DNA from: Heliocybe sulcata
Taxonomy: Eukaryota > Basidiomycota > Agaricomycetes > Gloeophyllales > Gloeophyllaceae
DNA: 64,000 nucleotides
Direction: 5' to 3'
NCBI GenBank assembly: GCA_004369045.1
Contig: ML213516.1
Coordinates: forward strand, 75,250-139,249
Positions 55,433 to 64,000 of the stretch are shown here, in pieces; within the stretch, counting starts at the first letter, position 1; each line of letters opens with the position of its first letter. Both the position numbers and the translations under genes were made by a program. Under the pieces are notes generated by a model. It ran no database searches. It saw only the letters and a program-made list of their open reading frames with translations, and was not told the DNA's origin.

Positions 55433-58400
55433 TTACCAGGCTCCACCGATGGCGGTCCAATCTCTGAGAATGGTTGTTCTCTCTGTGCCAATCTGCCTAG
55501 TCATCTCATTCTGCCTGTCGATAGGCAGTGCCTCAAAGTGCGCTAAGAGGTTGTAGTCCAAAATACCCTTGATGAGGGGTTTTGAGAAGTAGTCGTTGCG
55601 GACAATTCTAGACGGCGGCGTCAGTAACTGATCTGCACGGTGAAACGCCCGACTGACCGGAATGCCCTTGGATTCAGAGCAGCAACATGCTGTACGTTGC
55701 GCGTCAGTTGCCCGTGCAGAAGCTGAAGTCGTTTAGCGGATGACTCCTCGATAGGCACGATAGCAACAAGGGAACCGTCGGCGCAACCTGATATCCGCTT
55801 GCTTCAGTATACGAGGAATACCATAGGACAAAGTACTTACCGCATATGAGCTTGGATTGGGGCAGTGCGGGATCCTCCTTCACACGTCGTGCAATGGCCA
55901 AGGACGTGGAGGTTTGTACTTGCGCGTGGAATTCGGTTCGACATAGGAGAATTTGGCCGTCCTTGGATTCAGGGTCTATGTGATACAAGTTATTAACAGT
56001 TGCGGGCCTATGCAGTATTACATTCATACCGTGAGGATTGTATTCATACATCCTGAATATACCGTCCTCGTCATCAGTAGCGATAGACAGACGGTTATCG
56101 GCGAAGAGGAAGTTCACACTCGTGACGCAGTGGTGATGGATATCTTTAGCCAGTACGACGAGCTTGTATGGATCCTCCTGAAATCTCCTGTCAATACGAG
56201 GCGCATTTGCAAGCTGGTGCATAGGACGCATCATCACCGACCTGGAACGCAACAAACCAAACACTCTTGACACTGTCTCCTATCAAAAGGAGATTCTTCA
56301 AGGAGCGGAGGCATGTGACATAGAGGCCGACGTCCAAGAATGCAACTCCGACGAGTCGTTCATCCAGGTCAAGAGCACGAACGTAGATCTGCTTAATTCG
56401 TGAGTAACAGCATGAGCGTCTGATTGCGTCTTTCCGACCTTTTGACCCATAGAAGAAACAAGGTACCCATTCAATCCGCAAACGGCTGTTACAGGACCTT
56501 TGGCTTCGTCTCGACATCGTAGGTTCAATTTGTACAGCCGTTTGGCAGACGACCCGGGATCAGACACAACTTCCACGACTTCAAAAATATAAGTCTATAT
56601 ACATTGTGGTAAGTGGTCTGAAGATTCAGCATATGTGAGACCTACTGCGCCCTTGACAGCAAGGTCCTCCCCGCGATTGATGGTCGTGCCTACAGCAATG
56701 AAGTTTTTACTTCCCGTTTCCGTGCTCATCGTCTCCAGAGGCACGCAGTCCATGGCATTCACAGACTCGTTCGGTGAGAACTCATATCTACGATGCCCGT
56801 TGAGAGAGCGTTAAACGATGTGGATTCAAATTTACCCATCCATGACCGTCCACGTCTCTGGAGATATTAATTCCAGAGAAGAACAATCGCACACGGGGTA
56901 TGTCACGTTCGGAGCTGACGGATCGAGGCAACTATCAGAAAAAGTCAGCTCCCATAGGGAATGCTCACCGTCCGGTTCCCAGAGACAGTTCCCATCATCA
57001 TCATACGTAGTGAACTTTGCCTGCCTTACACTTGAGGCCACAAGAAGCGAAGTGGACGATTCATACACCAAGTGAGAGTACGCTTGACTGCGAGGCACGA
57101 ATCGTGAAGGTAAGTCCGTGGCAATCTGGATGCCCGGCATCCACTCGAGCAAACTCGGGCCCTAAAGGACATTAAGCTATGTTAGGAATTATACGGGAGC
57201 TACTGACCTCGTCGGAATAGAGGAGAAAATCCCCTTTCGATTCCCACAGTGAACACGCGGTGAAGGCGTGGACAACATTATGGCCCGAGCTATGAATTCG
57301 GACTCCGCTCTTGTCCGTAGCTAGAAGCCATGACGGATGGTCCCCAGTGAAGAAAACGCCCGAAAGGACTACGCCGGGTGAAGGAGAAGTGACGAACGGG
57401 ATGAGATGCCGGAAGATTTTCTTCTGTTCAGCCAGTATAGTCTTCTCGGTTTCTTCAGCCCGTTGGATAGCGAAGGCCCGCGAAGCAACTTTGACAAACT
57501 GCACCATGAGAGGCGAGGAACGCGCTGGTTGAGGTTCCTCGGGCGCTTGATCCAAATGGCATGCTTCATAGATGCTTAATTGGCCCGATCGCATAAATAC
57601 CTGGTTCTCGTTTAGTTTGGAATTTTGGAGAGACATGAGATGACCCACGAAAAGATGAGGTGTAGGAGAAGATTCTCCCAGAGGGGCCACCAGAACCTGC
57701 TCGATATCCAGATCTTGCGGCTTGCGTGGAGGGGCTTGGGGTAAAGACGCCGCTGGCGGATCAAAGGAATCAACAAGAACACTTTGCAGAGTGGCTATAG
57801 CAATAGTGGAGAACACCAGCGACAATTTCGGCAACGTCCAGATCTGAGATACATTAATGAAGAGAAGCGCAAGGAATCCGAGGGCACAAACCTCCATCAC
57901 GCCTTGAGGTCGGACGAGTATCAGCCACTGAGTCTTACTGCCAGAGTTGAGAACGGTCTGCAGTGTCGTAGTGGCCGGAGTATCCACCCCGTTGGCGCTT
58001 TGTGATCGTGATGCCCCTTGAGCTTGGAAGAGTCCCGTGGAGTCATTGAAGAAAGAGCCAGCCAGGTATCGCGAAGTCTATGCACTGTTAGCAATATATC
58101 TACCAGCGATGGACAAGAAATTGACCTTTTCACCCATTGGCGACATATCCTTGCGTCTGATCTTACCCCGCTCGGGTTCACCAATGAACAACCCCAAGGA
58201 GTCATCCTCCCTCAGAATCAGCACGAAAGGATCGCAGATGCTGCAAAATCGGATTTTGGGTCGACTCATTTGGTTCTCTAGATCCTTGATGATCTGTCGT
58301 TCCGTGCCGTCTACCCAGAGTCAGAATACAAGATACAATTGAGAGTCTATTGAACTGACCAGGTTCAAGCACGCGAATAGCATTCGTCATCACGTGCAAG

Positions 58401-60936
58401 ATCGCTGTTCGACCAAAGAACGGCGCGGCACCTATCGTTGTACCAGGAATCCGAGTAGTGATAGTGATGTCTGTTTTCGCTGTCCTAGTTGCGATCTACG
58501 ACGTATCAGGTCACCGCCATGGCAATTATGCAATGGTGTAATCCTTACACGAGAGAGTCCTGGCGACGGGGTGGCGTCCGTGCTTACGATAACCGTATCG
58601 TTCTCCATCTGACTGCCAGCCTTTTCGTAAGACACACCGTTCGCTTTCAGAGGTTGGCGAACAGGCAAAGCCCACATGCCCCGGCCTCCACCGATTGCGT
58701 GGAGTTTCCGTTTGACACGAGTAGGCAAGTCCCGCTAACGGTGCTCGTTCACAGTGCGCAGTGACACAGAGACGGTAGATCACATACCTGGAAGAGCGTG
58801 AAGCCGCCCATTAGACCGGTTCCAGTCGCAGCCACAAGTTCAGGTACGGATCGGTCCTATGTACCAACAAATATAAGTAACAAACTTCCGGAAATGGTAT
58901 TGCATGACATACGCCGTTCTTAGCGATGGAGAACGTTAGATCGGCAATAGGACCATGAGCAGGCAACGTGTCGCATAAGGAGAGATGTATCACTGAGCGT
59001 TTCTTGACGTTCTCCGTAGACCCGTTGACATGCCCGTTAGAGGTAACCATAGCATTCTGGGTGGACTCCCCATATAGATCTATAGGAGGTCAATTCTTGA
59101 CTTGCGTATGACTTGCATTTTCTATCGTGCGTACCCTCCTCTTCGTCCACATCCATCTTATCCGCGGATGGCACTACAGCTGCAGGCGAGGGAGAGCTGT
59201 CCATCTCCTCGGTAATGATCTCTTCAACCCTCGACGCCTTGAGGAGCGCCGAAGGACCGACCGCGCTGCCGACGAAAATGTACTCGTCTCCGACTTTCCT
59301 TATCGCAGAAGGGATCGCAGTCTGCGCTAGCGCAGGCGCCATTGACAGCCGCGAAACAGTCCTACCGTCCGGAACAAGCTCCACCGGGTAAACTAGACCG
59401 TCGCGGAGCACGACAAACATCATATGCTCATCGGCGAAAATGCACCGACTGCCCTCCAAGTGCATAACGCGATCTGCTTCATGGCCGGAGAGATCCGGGA
59501 GCGCCAGGTCGGAGACTCTAGAAGCCCAGCCATTCACGGGCAGGGCAATTTTGCGTGCCGTACGGTCGATGTAGATGATAGCGTTAGATGTGAGAACGAC
59601 GACCCCACCCATCGACGCATCACAGGCCAGCAGCGCGTTGCTGTCGTAAGGCAGACCTTCTACGGCATTGATCACTGGGTATGCCCGAGTAACAAGATCC
59701 AATGTGAAGATAAACAACTTCACTGTGTCCTTGAATTCTTTCAGGCGTCTAGTCCGATTATTAACACTCGGAGGAAACAGAAACACGGAGGACGTTACCC
59801 TGTACACGTCTGCTGCGGCTGGAACAGCACGGCTATCGTGGGGTTGTTGAACCCTGGGAGGAACACGTAGTCTATCACATTGTGCAGCCGCTCGTCGACG
59901 TCCGTGATCAAGTCGAGTATGAAACTCGGAGAATAGGGCACGTCCCTGCAAGCATTTAATTACCGAGACTGGGCGGAAGGAGTATGAATATACCGTATCT
60001 GGGCTTGATCTTGGTCCTGGTCCATAACATCCAGCTCCGCTTGGCTCTGGTAAAACGGAAGCACCGCGATCGCGTCATTCGGTAGTGACAGCGCTGCACA
60101 GCGCGAGAGCGGGTCTACGCGCAGCTGGGATCGGAAGAGCGGTGCGTCGACGGACATCTGCGGCGACGTCAGTTCAGGAGGAAGCGATCTCGGCTGCGAG
60201 CGTACCAGCTGTGGGGCACGTTCATACGTGTGTATTGAGACGGTTATGAGATCGTGAATTGCTGTGGACCACTCCAGCAAGGCCAGCTTCCGAGGTTGTT
60301 AGTGATACAAGCAATGCGAGTAAGTTAAGCAAACCTTGGCGTCTTTGAAGGACACGAGAAGTCTGTCCAGCTTGTCCTCTAGTGTGGACATGATTTTGAC
60401 GGACTCTATGCCCGTAACTGTGCCATGCAGGCGGTGTTCGCGGATGAAGTACATGCGCGTACGAATGTTAGCATACGCATTGTCGTTCTGACTGGTAGGC
60501 TGGAGGACAATACAGGTCAGGACCGGCTCCGCTGAGTGCAATTAAGCGTCATGTATTCGAAACCACTGGTATAGAAAGTAACTGGTGCGACATAAACAAG
60601 TATGCGAATCACCTTTGCTGCGCCCATGTTCACAAATCCTTCGCCTTGCTCGTCCATTTCTACTTCCCCCTCCACTGCCTCAGTACCCCGCCTGACCTTC
60701 CCTCTTCTTTCACGTTCATCTTCTACACCTTCTGGTACAGGCGCCGGTTCCTCTCGCACTTCAAATATCCGCAAGATGTTGGAACGCGCCACAACAACAT
60801 TGCAGAGAGCTCGTGCGGCAAACTCTTGTCGTGCCGAGGGATTCGGCGGTGTCGGAAGAACATACGGAGTCAAGTGAAGACTTGTAACGAACTCTACCCC
60901 ACTGGCAGGTAGGATTTCTTGTCGTAAAGCTTGCAT
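55433..60936 (-). CDS. CFT1: Cft1/CPSF160, cleavage and polyadenylation factor subunit
   Basis: This is the large beta-propeller scaffold of the mRNA 3'-end processing complex (CPF/CPSF). Exon 1 (60613-60936) starts MQALRQEILPASGVEFVTSL. Many short exons follow. Recognisable segments in order are REHRLHGTVTGIESVKIM, LLVSFKDAK, WSTAIHDLITVSIHTYERAP, CAALSLPNDAIAVLPFYQ, VLFQPQQTC and LKEFKDTVKLFIFTLDLVTR. Next come ALLACDASMGGVVVLTSNAI, acidic MDVDEEE, QLANAPRIDRRFQEDPYKLV, HHHCVTSVNFLFADNRLSIA, KLICGCADGSLVAIVPIEES and, in the last exon (55433-55607), FSKPLIKGILDYNLLAHFEA. This order and the C-terminal block are typical of CPSF-A/Cft1. I did not resolve every intron, especially between exon 1 and RTRMYFIREH. 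Confidence 0.9.
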
Positions 60937-61613
60937 TCTCAAGACTTCGATAGAGTTCCTGCGGACAAATTACGTGGAATTTGCTTGCTCGAGACAGAAA
61001 ACACCCAAGGACAGTGCGCGGCGCGCGCGCGGTGGCCAAACTGAAGATGTGACCGTGATGTATGGGAAGTCACACACCACGTGTTGTAGGTGTGGCTGAG
61101 AGCAATGTGGCTGCGTTCCGCCACTGTCTTTCGGTGGAACGCCTGCAAGGCTCGACATTTCATCTCCACCGGGAGCTTCAGGATACAACCCGCTGAAGGT
61201 TATCTCTGCAACCTTTGACAGCGCAACGGCTCAGCGTCCTACGTGCGCTCAGCCTCCCATATGCAGGTGTATCAGAGACCGTGATACAGTCTGTTACCTT
61301 GTCGCATACCACTTAGGTTCAGGTATATGTCTGTATGCCTTGCAATAATCATAAGGTATGATGTGGAGCGGATCAATCTTAACGCTGGTGTCAGATCCAC
61401 GACCCACCGCTCCGATTCCTTATCTTAGGTTCACATGTCGTATGAATTGATTGCTGAAGCTTCTCAGTCTGGGCTCATTGGCAGGGCGTGAATGACATGC
61501 ATCATCCAGCGATGCATCGTGGTAGGTGCATGACATGGGGTATTCCTCCGAGGTTTGAGGAGCGTGGTTCCATATAACTTCGCTAGGCTCTCTTCAGTCT
61601 TCAGTCACTTACT
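60937..61613. other. Divergent promoter region, Cft1 / unknown gene
   Basis: This 677-bp gap lies between divergent starts. An alternating GCGCGCGCGC-like run lies near 61020. No RNA gene or repeat element was recognised. Confidence 0.45.
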
Positions 61614-63298
61614 ATGCTCTCCTCGCTTGGTTTTGGGTCGAAAGGGCGCAGCGCCGCCAAGGTTCGTACTTAACTTGCTTTCGTCATTTCATGTTGCTAA
61701 TAATATCCTTCGAGCAGACGTCTAAGGGTCTGGCCAATTTCTTCTCCGCTGGCGCAACCTCTAGCAGCCCCAATCCCCCACCGGCGGCAGCTAAGCTAGA
61801 ACTAACGTATAGTCGCCATGGAGAGTCTTTGCAAGGGAGAGATCGAGTGCCAACGTCAGGCGCTGCCATCGCTACATCTCTCGAGGCCAAGCCACCCAAG
61901 GGGCCCAGCAGTCAAGCATTCTATTCCTCCGTCAACCACGATGAGTACATCTACCAACGCCCTCTAGCACCTAAACTCGACATCTCGGAGAGCGTCGACT
62001 CGCTGAGATGTGAGTCGGGTTCTATATTTGACATTAGTGCGAACGTGGATTCCTACATTGCCTTACCGGTCGACGTGACCGACACGTTGTCCGACGCCAC
62101 CAGCAACACTTCCTCGCCTCCGTCTCCATCACCACTGGCTCGACCGAGGACATCATCGATCTCCGGGCCGACACCAAAGCCGCTCCTGGTGTCGGCATCG
62201 CATGCCCATGCTCCCACGTACAGCCGACCCCCGCCCACGGTGCTTCCACCCCCTCAGGTCGGGCCCGTCATCCCGTCTCGTGCGCCCACCTATGTCCCCA
62301 TTCACTCCGATCCTCGATTTACGTCGGGGCGCGAAGTATCCCCAGAACGGTGTCGGGAGCCTGCACGGATTGTCAGGACATCGCCGCCATCCACCTCTGT
62401 GTTCGCCTTCCCGACCGGGGGTGAGATCGATGACGTACCCATCGCACGACCAGGGTCATCCGCCGGTCCTCGACCCAGGAGGATGAGCAGGGACCAGCCG
62501 ATGAGCCAGCCGATCCCCATCCCGGGGCCTCAGCGACGAGGCTCGGGGGACAGGCCCGCCCTCCGTCTAGAGACAGATCAGGCCTCTCCGCCACGTCGAC
62601 CCAGCTACACAGAGGTGCAATACCAGTCCCCTGAGGCTCTCTCAGGACCACCAGCCGTCCGCCCGAGACTTGACTCTATTGACTACGCTGCGAAGCATTA
62701 CCGTCACGAGCCTCCTGGATTGGGGCCCTCCGTCTCCCTAAGCTTCCCGAAGAGTCACGAACTTGAGATGCCCATGTCGGCGCCAGCTGCACCGGGCAGT
62801 GGTCCGCTGACTGTCTCTCGGCGTACTGAACAAGAAGTGTTACCGTCTCGTCCGAGGAAGGACTCGGAAGCGCGGGATACCCGTAGTGCTGGGAGCACCA
62901 GCCCACCGCAGGGTTCAGGACCGAGCCGCCAATCTTCGACTAACAGCGTGCAGACCGTTCGAAGCGTTCGATGGGACGAGAATCTAATTTGTCCATCCCC
63001 GATATTGCCCAGTCAGAGGAGACAAGGTTGGTACAATCGTCGTGGGTAAGTCTTGAGTCTTCTATTTCTTCGATCACGATTAGTGATACTGAACCTCTTG
63101 GTGCTCAGCGATCAACTATGGACAAATGACGGGAAATTCAGGTCCCCTCCTGTGGAGGAGCAGTATCCTGCGGATCTCGACGGTTATCCAGAGGCTGGAC
63201 AGGGATGGATGAATGAACAAGGTATTCGCATTGACATGCAGCATCGCCTGGTGCCCAAAGTGCCTGCTCGCTCTGCGCTAAAGCGAGCAACCATATGA
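61614..63298 (+). CDS. Pro/Ser-rich protein of unknown function
   Basis: I do not recognise this protein. Exons 61614-61661, 61718-63045 and 63109-63298 (introns 56 and 63 bp) encode 521 aa. It starts MLSSLGFGSKGRSAAK, then TSKGLANFFSAGATSSSPNP. A motif-like segment, VNHDEYIYQRPLAPKLDISE, occurs near residue 95. The middle 300 residues are disordered, Pro/Ser/Arg-rich. The C-terminal part looks more constrained: SVRWDENLICPSPILPSQRR, GWYNRRGDQLWTNDGKFRSP and EAGQGWMNEQGIRIDMQHRL. The clean splice structure and these ordered C-terminal motifs support a real, basidiomycete-specific gene. A cytoskeletal or signalling scaffold role would be guesswork. Confidence 0.72.
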
Positions 63299-63429
63299 CT
63301 ATCTAATGTTAAGGACGTCTATGCCCGTGCACCACTCCCTTCTATTATATCCTGCATGACGGCTAATTCACAAACAGTAGGTACAACTAGTGTTATATTC
63401 CTAGTACAGGTTGCTAGTAGGTCTTCGTT

Positions 63430-64000
63430 CTAGTCTGACAGTATTTCAATAATGTTATCATGCGGATTCAACGGCTTCCGCGCGGCGGCAGATGTTGACG
63501 GTTCATTTCTTCTGGCCTTCTTAGCGGGCGGGGTCGTTTTCCTGTAAGAGAAAGCCCAGTTATCCTCCTCGTCGTCATCATGGATGATCACATCCGATGA
63601 CGATACGTCCTGTTCACTAGGAACTTCTTCCTCGTCAGAGCTGGTAATCCGGTTCGTCTTCTTCTTTCCGTTGCGAGAGGCTGTGTTGCTCGGAACCGTT
63701 TGAGTTACAGACGTGTTGACCTTACTCTTCCGACTTGTCTTCTTCAGGAAGTGGCAACGCAGTGGGCGTTGTGTTCGATGTTCTACTTCGTCTCTGGTCC
63801 ATCGAGTCAAGGAGATGGCCTTGGGTCCGGGCGAGACGTAAACGTTTGTTGAGTACGCGGTGGGTTTGAATTCCTCTATAAGATAGTGGGACATGAGAAG
63901 TTCCACGAGGAGACGCTCGGTATCCTATAGTAAGGCGCATTAAGAACAGCCATCACTGAGCAGACGAATATGACTCACCTCTTTAGAGAGACCAACCTTC
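63430..64000 (-). CDS. RecQ-family DNA helicase, C-terminal end (cut by window edge)
   Basis: Only the last two exons are present: 63979-64000 (partial) and 63430-63924, separated by a 54-bp GTGAGT..TATAG intron. The reading KVGLSKEDTERLLVELLMSH, then YLIEEFKPTAYSTNVYV, matches the winged-helix part of the RecQ C-terminal (RQC) domain, which binds DNA next to the helicase core. After it comes a disordered, basic and acidic tail (NGKKKTNRITSSDEEE, HDDDEEDNWAFSY, PPAKKARRNEP) and no HRDC domain. This suggests a RecQ1-like or short Sgs1-like protein. The helicase motifs lie beyond the window. Confidence 0.8.

Overview
This window is nuclear DNA of a filamentous basidiomycete fungus, probably an agaricomycete. 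The genes are broken by many short introns of about 45-65 bp with GT..AG ends, are packed on both strands, and encode eukaryotic proteins such as Mis12, Sin3, Sec31, Brr2, Gpn2, a CPSF160/Cft1-like subunit and a RecQ helicase. No rRNA, tRNA, CRISPR array, LTR element or virus-like element was seen. Exon joins were worked out by hand from splice consensus and frame continuity. Where a join is uncertain the entry says so.

Layout: 0.2-1.9 kb MFS sugar transporter (-); 2.7-3.6 Mis12 (+); 4.1-5.3 orphan gene (+); 5.4-6.8 secreted S1/P1 nuclease (-); 7.9-9.3 seven-helix rhodopsin-like membrane protein (-); 9.3-12.4 stretch with no recognised gene; 12.4-14.1 monocarboxylate-type MFS transporter (+); 14.28-14.42 candidate MITE; 14.9-16.4 unknown protein (-); 17.1-18.4 METTL18/Hpm1-type histidine methyltransferase (-); 19.0-19.9 F-box-like protein (+); 20.6-21.6 omega-like GST (-); 21.9-25.9 Sin3 (-); 26.9-28.2 aldo/keto reductase (+); 28.5-30.0 class II eIF4E (+); 30.5-32.2 Ser/Pro-rich protein (-); 33.2-37.9 Sec31 (+); 38.1-41.1 a disrupted module (copied Brr2 tail, kinase fragment, fungal kinase, possible Crinkler-like header); 41.3-48.3 Brr2 (-); 48.5-49.7 Gpn2 (+); 49.8-51.4 thymine-DNA glycosylase (-); 51.6-52.7 and 53.8-55.2 tandem FSH1-type serine hydrolases (+); 55.4-60.9 Cft1/CPSF160 (-); 61.6-63.3 Pro/Ser-rich unknown (+); 63.4-64.0 3' end of a RecQ helicase (-).

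Most of the window is conserved housekeeping sequence for chromatin, RNA processing and secretion. The accessory signals are the 38.1-41.1 kb module between Sec31 and Brr2, the candidate MITE, the tandem FSH1 pair, several non-canonical splice donors, and two very small exons that carry active-site motifs. I did not find a clear new multi-gene system. The best candidate for something undescribed is the module flanked by direct copies of the Brr2 3' end.
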